Assembly (NCBI RefSeq): GCF_900107735.1
Contig: NZ_FNQV01000016.1
Coordinates: forward strand, 1-54,104
Direction: 5' to 3'
From: Bowdeniella nasicola
GTDB taxonomy: Bacteria > Actinomycetota > Actinomycetes > Actinomycetales > Actinomycetaceae
Length of the DNA stretch: 54,104 bases
Positions 1 through 8,622 of this stretch are shown here, piece after piece; within the stretch, counting starts at the first letter, position 1; each line of letters starts with the position of its first letter. The position numbers and the translations under genes are program-made. The notes under the pieces are model-generated. The model was given only the letters and a program-made list of their open reading frames with translations. It was not told the DNA's origin and made no database searches.

Positions 1-17
1 TCGGGGGGTGTCCCTAT
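1..17. repeat. Right-junction copy of 17-bp IS110 direct repeat
   Basis: The sequence TCGGGGGGTGTCCCTAT pairs with TCGGGCCGTGTCCCTAT at 1317-1333, differing only at two central positions. It begins 9 bases beyond the transposase stop codon, so almost no non-coding sequence lies on this side of the element. Confidence 0.7.
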
Positions 18-25
18 GGTGGTTG

Positions 26-1225
26 TCAAGCAGCTGCAGAGATTCGGGGCTCGTATAGCGTGCCTGTTTTCATCATCGCGTACATGACGTTCAGTCGGCG
101 ACGCGCCAAGCACATGACCGCCGCGTTGTGGCGCTTGCCCTCGGCTCTCTTCCGCTCGTAATACGCCTTCGACAGCGGGTCGTGGCATGAGGCGACCCAC
201 GCGGACCGGAACAAAGCGTTCTTCAACCGCTTGTTCCCAGCGCGGGCGGGGAACTCACCTCGGATGGACGTCCCGGACCGTCGGGTCACTGGGGCGATCC
301 CGGCGTAGGCGGCCAGGTGTCCTGGGCTTGGGAACGCGGACATGTCGCCGGCGGCCAGGAGGATCTGCGCTGCGGTCTTGACCCCGACTCCCGGCATTGA
401 CGTCAAGACCGTGGAAAGAGGGAAGTCGTCGACCAGCTTCTCGACCTCTTCGGCAACGATGTCCCGCTGGTGCTTGAGCTCTTTGATCTGTGCTGCGACC
501 CTCGGGATGACGAGCTCGACAGCTTCTGCACCGGGCACCGTGACAGTCTGCTCAGACAGTGCCGTGAAAACCTGGTCGATGAGTGGGCCCGGGTCTTTCC
601 TGCTGTGGTTACGTGCCCACCGCTTCACCCCGGCCTTCCCAGCAGCCTTGAGTCCGGCGGGTCCGTGGTAACGGATGAACAGATCCAACACGATCGCCCG
701 GGTGAGGACGACACCAGGGAAAACGCGTTCCAAAGATGGGTAGATCTGGACCAGAAGGGACCGCAGACGGTTGATCGCGCGCGTCGACTCGCGAGCGAGG
801 TCCTCGTCGAACCCGGACAGCACCTTCAGCGCCGATAAGACCTCGGAGTTGCGGTCCACGGCTCGGAGCGTGTGTGGCATTGTCCTGGCGGTATCGGCGA
901 TGATGAACGCGTCCCTGGCGTCGGTCTTCGACCGTCCCGGATACAGGTCCGCGGCTTTGCGCATCGCCAGCCCGGGTAGGTATGCGACTCCCGCGCCGAG
1001 ATCGCGAGCGACAGCGATCGGCAATGCCCCGATCGTGTTCGGCTGGTCAACGACGACGAGCACCGAACCGTGCTGCTGAAGATTGGTGATGACTTTCCGC
1101 AGCGCGGTCTCATCTTGGGGCAGCTCGCGGTCGTACACGCGTTGCCCGTCGGCAGTGAGAGCGCATCCGTGGTGGGTGGACTTCCCGACGTCGAGTCCCA
1201 GTGTGATGGCGTATTCGGTTGTCAT
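26..1225 (-). CDS. IS110-family transposase (DEDD/serine recombinase)
   Basis: Catalyses scarless excision and insertion of the element, in characterised relatives guided by a bridge RNA. The N-terminal RuvC-like DEDD domain starts with LGLDVGKSTHHG and contains KTDARDAFIIAD. The C-terminal Tnp domain holds the PGVGVKTAAQILLAAGD helix-hairpin-helix-like segment, followed by AYAGIAPVTRRSGTS with the conserved catalytic serine. Length is 399 aa, normal for the family. I chose the ATG at 1225 because family members begin a few residues before the LGLDVGK motif. The frame is open to 1288, but the extra residues look non-coding. No frameshift or stop is visible, so the enzyme may be active. Confidence 0.93.
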   Translation of the reverse strand: MTTEYAITLGLDVGKSTHHGCALTADGQRVYDRELPQDETALRKVITNLQQHGSVLVVVDQPNTIGALPIAVARDLGAGVAYLPGLAMRKAADLYPGRSKTDARDAFIIADTARTMPHTLRAVDRNSEVLSALKVLSGFDEDLARESTRAINRLRSLLVQIYPSLERVFPGVVLTRAIVLDLFIRYHGPAGLKAAGKAGVKRWARNHSRKDPGPLIDQVFTALSEQTVTVPGAEAVELVIPRVAAQIKELKHQRDIVAEEVEKLVDDFPLSTVLTSMPGVGVKTAAQILLAAGDMSAFPSPGHLAAYAGIAPVTRRSGTSIRGEFPARAGNKRLKNALFRSAWVASCHDPLSKAYYERKRAEGKRHNAAVMCLARRRLNVMYAMMKTGTLYEPRISAAA

Positions 1226-1316
1226 GACAGGCTCCCTTGTCCTGCTTGTATCCCTGGCCGCTGGTGTCATGACACCCGATGCTGGCACCCACGTTACGAA
1301 GAGACCTCAACCGAAG
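1226..1316 (-). ncRNA. Candidate bridge RNA region of the IS110 element
   Basis: IS110-group elements encode their bridge RNA in the non-coding end upstream of the transposase. Here only this stretch lies between the junction repeat and the start codon. It contains a perfect 14-bp palindrome, GGTGTCATGACACC at 1263-1276, whose GGTGTC arm can pair with GACACC in the junction repeat. That is what a guide loop would need, but the palindrome makes the match partly automatic. The stretch is shorter than well-studied bridge RNAs (about 170 nt or more), so the RNA might extend into the gene. No expression evidence is available. Confidence 0.25.
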
Positions 1317-1333
1317 TCGGGCCGTGTCCCTAT
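1317..1333. repeat. Left-junction copy of 17-bp IS110 direct repeat
   Basis: Partner of the repeat at 1-17. It lies 91 bp upstream of the transposase start codon and is the likely left junction of the element. Beyond it the sequence should be chromosomal. Confidence 0.7.
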
Positions 1334-1723
1334 CAGCAGTCAACGCGCGTCCTGGACCCCTGGCGGCAACACCCCCCGGATCATCGATGACAGGGCAAGA
1401 CAGCCATACCAGGGCCAGCGACCAGATCCTCTGGTGAGGACCTACCAATAAATGTAACGGGAGTTGGCCACGAAGGAGGGGGATTAGAACGTATGAATAT
1501 GCCTTACGCAGGGAAAAAGGGGGCGTCAGAAGTTAGATAAAACCTCCGACAGACATGGTTAGTGTTCTTCATCATATCCGGAAAAGCCGACACTAGATTC
1601 CAACGCCGAATGTGCCTCACTTAAGGAATCTCGAGTCGCGCAGCGGGGATCACTCCCGTCAGCGCAGCCTGCGGCGCGCCGCTGCTTCCATCAGGTAGCT
1701 AGCGCGCGATAGGCTGGTGGTCC
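1334..1723. other. Non-coding region between IS110 and pyrG
   Basis: About 390 bases with no credible gene: the short frames crossing it lack start signals and family resemblance. Parts, such as 1441-1600, are visibly richer in A+T than the flanking genes. It must hold the pyrG promoter; a TAGGCT hexamer at 1710-1715, 8 bases before the pyrG GTG, is a possible -10 box. No riboswitch or tRNA was recognised. Confidence 0.6.
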
Positions 1724-3376
1724 GTGGTAGAAACGAACACTCACGGCAGTGCCCAACCGGCACACATCTTTGTCACCGGTGGCGTGGCATCTTCTTTAGG
1801 TAAAGGCCTCACCGCTTCCTCCCTTGGCCGCTTGCTGCGCTCGCGCGGCTTGTCGATCGCGATGCAGAAGCTCGACCCGTACGTCAACGTTGATCCCGGC
1901 ACCATGAATCCGTTCCAACACGGCGAGGTATTCGTGACCGACGACGGCACCGAAACCGATCTCGATATTGGGCACTACGAGAGATTCCTGGACATCTCCC
2001 TGACCGGAGATGCGAACGCGACGACCGGTCAGGTCTACTCGACGGTGATCGCTAAGGAACGCCGTGGCGATTACCTGGGTGACACCGTCCAGGTCATCCC
2101 GCACGTTGTGGATGAGATCAAGGCCCGTATGCGTGCCCAGGCCCGAGAGTCTGTCGACGTCATCATCACGGAGATCGGCGGAACGGTTGGCGACATCGAG
2201 TCGCTGCCATTCTTGGAGGCGGCACGCCAGGTCCGCCAGGATCTTGGTCGCGATAACGTCCTGTTCCTTCACGTCTCCCTCGTGCCGTTCCTACCGAGTG
2301 CTGGTGAACTCAAGACGAAGCCGACGCAGCATTCCGTGGCTCAGCTGCGGTCGATCGGTATCCAACCGGACGCGCTGATCTGTCGCTCGGATCGCAGCCT
2401 GCCGGATTCGGTGAAGAAGAAGCTCGCTCTCATGTGCGATGTCGATCGTGATGCTGTGGTCACGTGTCGTGACGCATCGTCGATCTACGAGATCCCTTCC
2501 GTCCTGCACGATGAAGGCCTCGACGCGTTCGTCGTGCGCCGACTCGGTCTGAAGTTTCGGGACGTCGACTGGCAAGACTGGAACGCGGTTCTGAAGGCTG
2601 TCCGCGAACCCTCTGCCCGCGTCGAGATTGCGCTCGTCGGCAAATACATCGAGCTGAAGGACGCCTACCTGTCGGTCACGGAAGCGCTCGCCGCCGGCGG
2701 ATTTGCGCACTCCGCGCGCGTGGACATCCGCTGGGTCACCGCCGATGAATGCGAGACTCCGGAGGGTGCGGCTCTGGCGCTGGCCGGGGTCGATGCGATC
2801 TTAGTTCCGGGTGGCTTTGGCTCCCGCGGGATCGATGGAAAGATCGGGGCGCTGCGTCATGCCCGAACTCACGGGATCCCGACCCTCGGCATCTGCCTGG
2901 GCCTGCAGGCCATGGTCATCGAGTACGCGAGAAACGTCCTCGGAATTTCTGAGGCGTCGTCGACCGAGTTTGATCCAAAGAGTACAGAGCCAGTCATTGC
3001 GACCATGGCTGAGCAGGAAGACATCATCGCCGGCGGTGATCTGGGCGGAACGATGCGGCTCGGCGCATACCCGGCAGAACTCGCTGCCGGCTCCGTCGTG
3101 GCGAGGACGTATGGGACGACCCAGGTGAGCGAACGACACCGCCACCGCTATGAGGTCAACAATGCCTACCGCAGCCGGCTGGAGGATGCGGGTCTCGTGA
3201 TCTCTGGAACCTCACCCGATGGCACGTTGGTGGAATTCGTTGAGCTTCCGAGCGATGTCCATCCCTACTACGTCTCAACCCAGGCCCATCCCGAGTTCCA
3301 ATCGCGCCCGACGCGCCCGCACCCGCTGTTTTCCGGGCTCGTGGCAACAGCACTCGCGGTTAGGGATTGCGAATGA
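1724..3376 (+). CDS. pyrG: CTP synthase
   Basis: Makes CTP from UTP using ATP and glutamine, the last step of de novo pyrimidine nucleotide synthesis (cytoplasmic). The N-terminal amidoligase domain starts with [20 protein letters not shown] (P-loop, residues about 17-36) and includes [21 protein letters not shown]. The C-terminal class I glutamine amidotransferase domain has the nucleophile motif GICLGLQ (Cys near 391) and the HPEFQSRP motif near residue 522. At 550 aa it is full length. The GTG at 1724 gives the expected short N-terminus. Its 3' end overlaps the convergent lipoprotein gene by 17 bp. In many Actinobacteria pyrG is followed directly by the NUDIX gene found here at 5471, so the two lipoprotein genes between them look inserted. 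Confidence 0.98.
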   Translation: MVETNTHGSAQPAHIFVTGGVASSLGKGLTASSLGRLLRSRGLSIAMQKLDPYVNVDPGTMNPFQHGEVFVTDDGTETDLDIGHYERFLDISLTGDANATTGQVYSTVIAKERRGDYLGDTVQVIPHVVDEIKARMRAQARESVDVIITEIGGTVGDIESLPFLEAARQVRQDLGRDNVLFLHVSLVPFLPSAGELKTKPTQHSVAQLRSIGIQPDALICRSDRSLPDSVKKKLALMCDVDRDAVVTCRDASSIYEIPSVLHDEGLDAFVVRRLGLKFRDVDWQDWNAVLKAVREPSARVEIALVGKYIELKDAYLSVTEALAAGGFAHSARVDIRWVTADECETPEGAALALAGVDAILVPGGFGSRGIDGKIGALRHARTHGIPTLGICLGLQAMVIEYARNVLGISEASSTEFDPKSTEPVIATMAEQEDIIAGGDLGGTMRLGAYPAELAAGSVVARTYGTTQVSERHRHRYEVNNAYRSRLEDAGLVISGTSPDGTLVEFVELPSDVHPYYVSTQAHPEFQSRPTRPHPLFSGLVATALAVRDCE

Positions 3377-4424
3377 CCGTTAAATGCTCGTTGGCTTGAA
3401 CGAAGAGGCGGTCGCCCGCGCAGTGCAGAGCAGAGACCCCCGATAACTGCACGCGGGATTCGGGATTGATATAGGGCCGCTGGTCCGCGCCTTCGAGCTT
3501 CATGAGACCCGTGCGTCCCAGGTCAGTGGTCCCGGAGTACCACAGGTGCTTACCGCAGGCGAGAGGGGGAATGTCTTCGAATCGCGCGACTTCGGTGGCT
3601 GCACCGTCGCGATCGACCACTAGGGTCGATGGTCCAGTCTCGGAAGACCATTGGCCCACAGGGCCAGAATCGGTGAGGAAGACGCGCTCCGACGTCTTTA
3701 GCGACTCGGGGACGTCGTCGCCAACAACGGAGATGATCGATCTCGTATGCGTTGATTTGTCGGCTGCTAACGCGGTAACTCCCGTAGTTCCGGCGGTGAG
3801 TTTGAACAGGATAGTGTCGTAACAGTTTACGAGCTTTGCTTGGGTCTCGCGTCCGATGTCCCACGTCGCCACACACCAGCCCTTTTTCCCGTTTGTAACC
3901 GCTTGGCCCTTTCCATCGAGAACTGCGATGGCGGCAAAACGAAAGTTCTGTCCCTCGGGCGAGGACATGGGCGTTCTGCGCAGAGTGTCGCCATCGATCG
4001 TTATCTCTTCGATGACATCGCCCTGCTTCTCGTCGGCTTGACTTTGACTGAAAACGACAATCGAACCGCTGACTTCGACGGCGTGGGCGGCGTCTTCATT
4101 GGTCTCGATACGCAGCTCCTTCGAGCCGGGTTTTGCCTCTCGAACAGCGTATTCCAGCGTGTTGTAAGAGTTGTCTGAGCTCGGTTTAGGGACCTCCAGG
4201 AACTCAATCTCACCCGGTAGGGAGATCGCTTCGACGGTGTCTGCATCCGGTGTCGGAGACGACGTGCTCGAGGGAGTTGAGTTGGAGGCGGTGGTCTCGC
4301 TGGGCAGCGTTTCAGTTGGGTCGGTGGTGGAGCCTGTGGTGCTGGAAGTGCACGCCGCAAAGACCAGTGGAAGGACGGCGGCGCTCGCGATAGCAAACAT
4401 TCGATGACGCATGGGAACTCTCAT
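3360..4424 (-). CDS. Putative lipoprotein, paralogue of the adjacent broken gene
   Basis: A 354-aa secreted lipoprotein of unknown function. A signal peptide is followed by a lipobox ending FAAC (Cys near residue 24), then a low-complexity Ser/Thr/Pro linker to about residue 65, typical of a surface-tethered protein. The C-terminal part has repeated short motifs such as LACGKHLWY and [10 protein letters not shown], suggestive of a beta-propeller-like fold, but I recognise no named family. The second half aligns by eye with the product of the upstream gene, for example the WCVATWDIG and VCLASWKLG segments. The ATG overlaps the upstream stop codon as ATGA, so the two were probably translated together. 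Confidence 0.75.
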   Translation of the reverse strand: MRVPMRHRMFAIASAAVLPLVFAACTSSTTGSTTDPTETLPSETTASNSTPSSTSSPTPDADTVEAISLPGEIEFLEVPKPSSDNSYNTLEYAVREAKPGSKELRIETNEDAAHAVEVSGSIVVFSQSQADEKQGDVIEEITIDGDTLRRTPMSSPEGQNFRFAAIAVLDGKGQAVTNGKKGWCVATWDIGRETQAKLVNCYDTILFKLTAGTTGVTALAADKSTHTRSIISVVGDDVPESLKTSERVFLTDSGPVGQWSSETGPSTLVVDRDGAATEVARFEDIPPLACGKHLWYSGTTDLGRTGLMKLEGADQRPYINPESRVQLSGVSALHCAGDRLFVQANEHLTVIRNP

Positions 4425-5383
4425 TGGCCGTTAGGGGTAGGGAAAGCCTCGCCGTTGTCGGTGAGAACTCGATCTCCTGCGCAAAGAACCATTGATGCTC
4501 CGGTGGAACTTTGCTTGGAAGAAGAACTATTGACGGGCGTTGGCGTTGCGCCATCGACCCTCATGAGGGAGGAAGAGCCGTCGACGGGTCCGATAAACCA
4601 GAGGCTTCCGGCGCATGCAACCGGGTGGGTGTCTCGCGCAATTGTGCCCACCGTGGTGGCTCCCGTGGAATCAACGAGGCGAAGCTCGTGGCTTTCCGTG
4701 CCCGAGCCTCCGACAACGTACGCTTCGGCCTCCATCGGGTATACCCGTGCAGAAGCGGTGAGGGACTCGGGAACGGCATTTCCCACGAGCGAGATAGTTT
4801 TCCCCGTCTCGCCATCGCCGCCGATCCTTGCGGTCAGTCCCGCAGCACCGGCCGTCAGATGCTCCAAGCCCTCGGGATAACAGTCATGGAGGGTTGCCAT
4901 CCGATCATCGCCAAGCTTCCAACTCGCAAGGCAGACCTCGGAGTCCTTTCTCGCAATGGCATAAGCGCGATCGCCATAGATCTCCAGCTCGCTACCGTGA
5001 AAGGCGTAACCGGGTGCTTTGATCCGGGAGGACTTCAAGGCGCCGTCGCGGAACGCTACCTCATCGACTCGGCTTTCATCGTCGTTGGTGACCCCCGAAT
5101 CCGATCGGATATTGGATCCTGACGAGGTGGGAACTAGTCGCGCGGATTTCTTGGTTGAACCCGGAGGCCGGTGTTATCGATTCGAAGTCCCGCTCCGTGT
5201 CACGCGCCCGTAACGCCACGTTGACACCGTTTGTTCGGTCGTCAGCGAGATATCGAGCTGCTGGACGGAGCCTGTTGATTGCTGCGATGCCGTGTCGCGA
5301 TCAGCCACGCTCGGCGTGCAGCCGCTAAGAACGAAACTTGATACTGCTGATGCGGCAAAGAACGCCGCTGTCCTGCTCCCCAT
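4421..5383 (-). pseudogene. Broken lipoprotein gene, paralogue of 3360-4424
   Basis: The 5' part (5383 to 5174) encodes a signal peptide with lipobox FVLSGC and a short linker, then meets TAA at 5174-5176. The 3' part (5038 to 4421) encodes a domain clearly like the neighbouring lipoprotein, and its frame stays open upstream to that TAA. Both parts are in the same frame. Between about 5230 and 5110 a different frame gives residues resembling the paralogue (GFNQEIRAT beside GSKELRIET). The simplest reading is two compensating indels that put a stop in frame. The 3' part could still start at TTG 5038, but would lack a signal peptide. Likely function is unknown. Confidence 0.7.
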
Positions 5384-5458
5384 GGCCCAATTGTGGGCTC
5401 TCCATCTGTTGGATAGGGGGAATCAGGTCCTGTGTCGTGGTCCTATCGGTATCCGCGC

Positions 5459-5464
5459 GATAAT
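5459..5464 (+). promoter_or_regulatory. -10 box GATAAT, leaderless start of NUDIX gene
   Basis: GATAAT lies exactly 6 bases before the ATG at 5471, and no Shine-Dalgarno sequence is present, so transcription probably starts at the start codon. No clear -35 hexamer is visible. Confidence 0.5.
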
Positions 5465-5470
5465 GGCGTC

Positions 5471-6076
5471 ATGACTGAACTGCCTGGAACGCATCTGCCC
5501 ACCATCGAAGACCGTCTCCACGTGGGACGGACCGTGGAATCCAGTTCGCGGCCCTTTGAGGGAAAGGTCGTCAATGTGCGGATCGATGAGGTCCGGCTGT
5601 TTGACGGAAAAGACGCGGTTCGACGCGACGTCGTCGAACATCCAGGGGCGGCCGCCGTCATCGCGGTCAATGACGAGAACGAGGTCGCCTTCATTAAGCA
5701 GTATCGCCATCCCGTCGAAGGCGAGTTATGGGAGGTCCCGGCGGGGCTGCTCGATGTCGAGGGGGAAGACCCGAAGGAAACGGCACGTCGTGAACTTGCG
5801 GAGGAAGTCGACCTCGTGGCCGGGCGGCTAGACAAACTCCTGACGCTTGCGCTCAGCCCGGGTGGATCCAACGAAGTCATCCATATCTATCTTGCGACCG
5901 ACCTTGAGGCGTCGGAGGAGACCTTTGAGCGCAACGACGAGGAAGCGGAATTCGAACTCACCTGGGTGCCGATCGAGCGTGCCCTCGATGCGGTGACGAG
6001 TGGGAAGATCCGCAACGCCACAACCGTCACCGCGCTGTTCGCGGCGCACTACCGGCTGAGCGGACATGAGGCCTGA
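5471..6076 (+). CDS. NUDIX hydrolase, ADP-ribose pyrophosphatase type
   Basis: Probably hydrolyses ADP-ribose to AMP and ribose 5-phosphate. The Nudix box is at about residues 91-115, with GLLDVEGEDPKETARRELAE followed by EVDL. It has the catalytic REL-EE core, with Asp in place of the last Gly, and is preceded by the family's EVPAG. Length is 201 aa. I chose ATG 5471 rather than an earlier in-frame codon because it follows a -10-like GATAAT at the leaderless distance and gives the normal N-terminus. Its stop overlaps the start of the next gene by 11 bp. In other Actinobacteria it sits directly after pyrG. Confidence 0.92.
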   Translation: MTELPGTHLPTIEDRLHVGRTVESSSRPFEGKVVNVRIDEVRLFDGKDAVRRDVVEHPGAAAVIAVNDENEVAFIKQYRHPVEGELWEVPAGLLDVEGEDPKETARRELAEEVDLVAGRLDKLLTLALSPGGSNEVIHIYLATDLEASEETFERNDEEAEFELTWVPIERALDAVTSGKIRNATTVTALFAAHYRLSGHEA

Positions 6077-6578
6077 CCAGGACACAAAAGGCACCACACC
6101 GTCAGCCAGCGACGTGTGGGACCTACTCGCGCCCGCCACCCAGGATCGCACGGGCTTCACCGCCGGCTTCCTCGCGACGGTGGATCCGGATGAGCAGCCA
6201 CGAGTGCGCGCGGTGATCCTCCGAGATGCCGACCCCAGCGCGGCGACGGTCTCGTTTGCGACCGATGTGCGATCGGCGAAGATTCGCGACATCCAGCTAC
6301 GGCCTGCAGTGGAACTCGCGCTCTACGACCCGGATTGCATGCTGCAACTCCGACTCAGCGGCACCGCCGACATCGTCGCCGATCCCGAGATCTGCGCGAA
6401 GCGTTGGGCGGATCTCGCGCCACACACGCGCGAGCGATTCGAACAGATCGAGAACTTTGCGTGGGTCGCCATCTCTGTCACATCGTGCGACTGGCTCGAT
6501 CTGGCTGCTGAGCCACCCCGGCGCTTCCGGATGACCGTTGCGCCAGGTCAGCACGAGACCCGCGAAATTGTGCCATAG
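6066..6578 (+). CDS. Pyridoxamine 5'-phosphate oxidase-like FMN-binding protein
   Basis: A 170-aa split-barrel flavoprotein of the PNPOx-like superfamily. Recognisable segments are PRVRAVILRD (phosphate/flavin-contacting strand), FATDVRSAKIRDIQLRPAVE, and the barrel strand QLRLSGTADI. The C-terminus WLDLAAEPPRRFRM resembles the substrate-loop end of such proteins. Whether it oxidises pyridoxamine phosphate or reduces another substrate such as F420- or heme-linked compounds cannot be told from sequence alone. The ATG overlaps the NUDIX stop, implying co-translation. Its end abuts the convergent azlD by one base. Confidence 0.82.
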   Translation: MRPDQDTKGTTPSASDVWDLLAPATQDRTGFTAGFLATVDPDEQPRVRAVILRDADPSAATVSFATDVRSAKIRDIQLRPAVELALYDPDCMLQLRLSGTADIVADPEICAKRWADLAPHTRERFEQIENFAWVAISVTSCDWLDLAAEPPRRFRMTVAPGQHETREIVP

Positions 6579-6579
6579 C

Positions 6580-6906
6580 TCACACAAGCACGGAGACGAG
6601 CAGGACGTAACATCCCGTACCTCCAAGCATGCTGAGCGTCATCGAACCCCGCCACCACTGCAACCCGACCGTCACGGCGAGCGCTACGACCGCGGGGATC
6701 ACCGCCGAGGCATCCGCTAGGGGAGTGTCGCGCAGCGTGTAGACCGCGAGAATCAGCATCACGCCCACTGGCATGTGGCGGGCGAGAAAGGCGAGCAGCT
6801 GCGAGGAGCGCAGGGGCGCCAGCACAGCGAACGGTGCCGCCCGCAGCGCCCAGGTGATTGCCGCAGCGGTGAGGACGCCGCTCGCGATATACAGGTTATG
6901 CGACAC
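6580..6906 (-). CDS. azlD: Branched-chain amino-acid exporter small subunit AzlD
   Basis: A 108-aa hydrophobic protein with about four membrane helices. It begins ASGVLTAAAITWALRAAPF and carries FLARHMPVGVMLILAVYTLR, features of the AzlD family. It partners AzlC to export branched-chain amino acids or analogues. The start lies 11 bases inside the end of azlC, so the two form a translationally coupled pair. Confidence 0.9.
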   Translation of the reverse strand: MSHNLYIASGVLTAAAITWALRAAPFAVLAPLRSSQLLAFLARHMPVGVMLILAVYTLRDTPLADASAVIPAVVALAVTVGLQWWRGSMTLSMLGGTGCYVLLVSVLV

Positions 6907-7597
6907 GGCGACGGCCCCAATACGCCAGCGTCAACGAACCTACGAACAGCCCCATCGCGATCGGGAGCATGTGCTCGCGACTGATGAGCAGTGCCACCAG
7001 TGCGCAACCCAGCGCCAGAATCGGAATCCGAAGTGATCGCTGCACCCGATGCCCCTCCATGGCCAGCACAACGAAGAGTGCCGTCACGGCAAACTCCAAC
7101 CCGCGAACCCACGGCGGAATGAGACTTCCAAGCGCCGCCCCGAGCGTGACACACGCCACCCAGCAGGCATGGAAGAAACCCTGGATCGCGATGATGCGGG
7201 TGCGAGAAAACCGCTGCGCCGCCGGCCCCGTCGTCAGGGCGTAGGCCTCATCGGTCAGCGCGAAGGTGCTGTAGGCCTTCCACCCCGCGCCTCGCACGCG
7301 ATGCAGCGGAAACGACAGCGCATAAAACACGTGCCGGAAGTTCACGAGCAGCGTGCTGAGCGCGATTTGAGTGAGGGGAGCGGCTGCCGCGAACAGCCCC
7401 ACGAGGAGGAACTCCATAGAGCCGGCGAACACAATCGCCGCGAAGATCGGCGCCCACCACCAGGCGAGTCCTGATTTCACGACGAGCACGCCGAGCGCTA
7501 CCCCGAGCGGCAGGACGGCGGCGCAGGCCGGCATCGCTATGTGCCAACCCATCGCTATGTCCGAGCGACGCGTCGCGCTCGACCTCGTCGCCGTCAT
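6896..7597 (-). CDS. azlC: Branched-chain amino-acid exporter large subunit AzlC
   Basis: A 233-aa inner-membrane permease of the AzlC/YgaZ family. Helices alternate with the conserved FAGSMEFLLVGLF and NFRHVFYALSFPL segments, and FALTDEAYAL follows. With AzlD it exports leucine, isoleucine, valine or toxic analogues. The ATG at 7597 is preceded by a TATGCT hexamer at the leaderless distance rather than by a Shine-Dalgarno sequence. Confidence 0.92.
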   Translation of the reverse strand: MTATRSSATRRSDIAMGWHIAMPACAAVLPLGVALGVLVVKSGLAWWWAPIFAAIVFAGSMEFLLVGLFAAAAPLTQIALSTLLVNFRHVFYALSFPLHRVRGAGWKAYSTFALTDEAYALTTGPAAQRFSRTRIIAIQGFFHACWVACVTLGAALGSLIPPWVRGLEFAVTALFVVLAMEGHRVQRSLRIPILALGCALVALLISREHMLPIAMGLFVGSLTLAYWGRRRVA

Positions 7598-7603
7598 GCC
7601 GCA

Positions 7604-7609
7604 AGCATA
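7604..7609 (-). promoter_or_regulatory. -10 box TATGCT, leaderless start of azlCD
   Basis: On the minus strand TATGCT ends 6 bases before the azlC ATG. No ribosome-binding site is present. Confidence 0.45.
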
Positions 7610-7642
7610 GGAAGCTAGCAGCCTCGCGCGCGGCGCGGTCCA

Positions 7643-8599
7643 CTAGGAGGACGCGGCCACCGGTTCGATATCGCTGGCCCGCTCGATCGGCGCCAGGCGG
7701 TGCGAATAGACCGCGGCCATCGCCCACGTAATCGCCACGACGGTCAGGCCCGAGCCGAGCATATGCGCGACGACGAGGAACGGATTCAGGCCAGAAAAAT
7801 ACTGGATATAGCCTAGCACGCCCTGCGCCCCCAGCATTGCCAGCACGACGAGCCAGGGCCCGGCCTGCGCCTTGGAGCGCTTCGCGGCCGCGTACAACGC
7901 CACCAACACGAGGACGAGCAGCAGCCACGCCGCCACAGCATGCAGCCGCGTAATGAAGATCGGATCGATCGCGAAGCGGTAGGGCTTCTCGGCATCCCCC
8001 GAGTGCGGCCCGGTACCCGTGACGACGACGCCGAGCAGAGCCACAACGACGGTCACCACCGCGATCGCGATGTGCACGACGGACTCCGAGAGCGACAGCC
8101 TGCCCGTAAAGCTCACATTGCCCTGCTCGTCTTGCAGGCGCGGGCGGAACAGGCGGTAGACGAGCACCGTCGACAGCGAAACAAGTCCGAGCGAGAGCGC
8201 CATATGCAACCCGACGACGGCCGGGTGCAGCGTCGCCCAAACGCTCATGCCGCCCACGATCGCCTGGATCGCAATGAGGATCAGCACGGCCCAAGCATAG
8301 GGCCGCAGATCGGGGCGGGCCGGCGCAGCCTTGCGATACAGCGACCACAGCAGGCCGAGCGCGATAATGCCCAGCACGCCGGTCAGCGTGCGGTTGCCGA
8401 ACTCGACGAAGGGATGGAAGCTCGAGGCTTCGTGAAAGACGGGCGTAAAGGCTCCCGGCTCGCACATGGGCCAACTCGAACACCCCAGCCCGGAGCCGGT
8501 GACGCGCACGGCGCCGCCGGTGACAATGATGCCGATTTGGGCGATGAGGTTGGCGATGGCGAACCGCCGCTGGGCGGCGTCATGTACGGGGGAACTCAC
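7643..8599 (-). CDS. ctaA: Heme A synthase (COX15/CtaA family)
   Basis: Converts heme O to heme A for aa3-type cytochrome oxidase. The 318-aa integral membrane protein has about eight helices. It shows the family signature GGAVRVTGSGLGCSSWPMC near residues 25-42, with the conserved extracellular cysteine pair, and His-bearing helices such as TLHPAVVGLHMALSLG. I chose GTG 8599, which avoids overlap with the upstream permease gene and has GGAAGG just before it; a TACAGT hexamer is 7 bases upstream. It lies at the end of the ABC transporter operon divergent from suf, an arrangement common in Actinobacteria. Confidence 0.93.
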   Translation of the reverse strand: MSSPVHDAAQRRFAIANLIAQIGIIVTGGAVRVTGSGLGCSSWPMCEPGAFTPVFHEASSFHPFVEFGNRTLTGVLGIIALGLLWSLYRKAAPARPDLRPYAWAVLILIAIQAIVGGMSVWATLHPAVVGLHMALSLGLVSLSTVLVYRLFRPRLQDEQGNVSFTGRLSLSESVVHIAIAVVTVVVALLGVVVTGTGPHSGDAEKPYRFAIDPIFITRLHAVAAWLLLVLVLVALYAAAKRSKAQAGPWLVVLAMLGAQGVLGYIQYFSGLNPFLVVAHMLGSGLTVVAITWAMAAVYSHRLAPIERASDIEPVAASS

Positions 8600-8622
8600 G
8601 CCTTCCACTGTACCGCGCTTGC

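Larger units (their letters stand above)
1..1333 (-). mobile_element. IS110-family insertion sequence, nearly complete
   Basis: The element consists of one IS110-type transposase gene (minus strand) framed by two imperfect 17-bp direct repeats at 1-17 and 1317-1333 that agree at 15 of 17 positions. IS110 elements lack long terminal inverted repeats. The bridge-RNA model predicts that their two junctions look alike, because the donor and target halves (LD/LT and RD/RT) resemble each other around a short core. The exact ends lie within the two repeats; the left one touches the window edge, so the true boundary may be slightly outside. The element sits upstream of pyrG, where actinobacterial genomes commonly carry recN or other housekeeping genes. 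Confidence 0.75.

Noticed and set aside
7248-8483. 411-codon frame on the minus strand in another phase of ctaA and azlC
   Set aside because: Arg- and Ala-rich translation typical of an off-frame reading; the true frames carry all family motifs.
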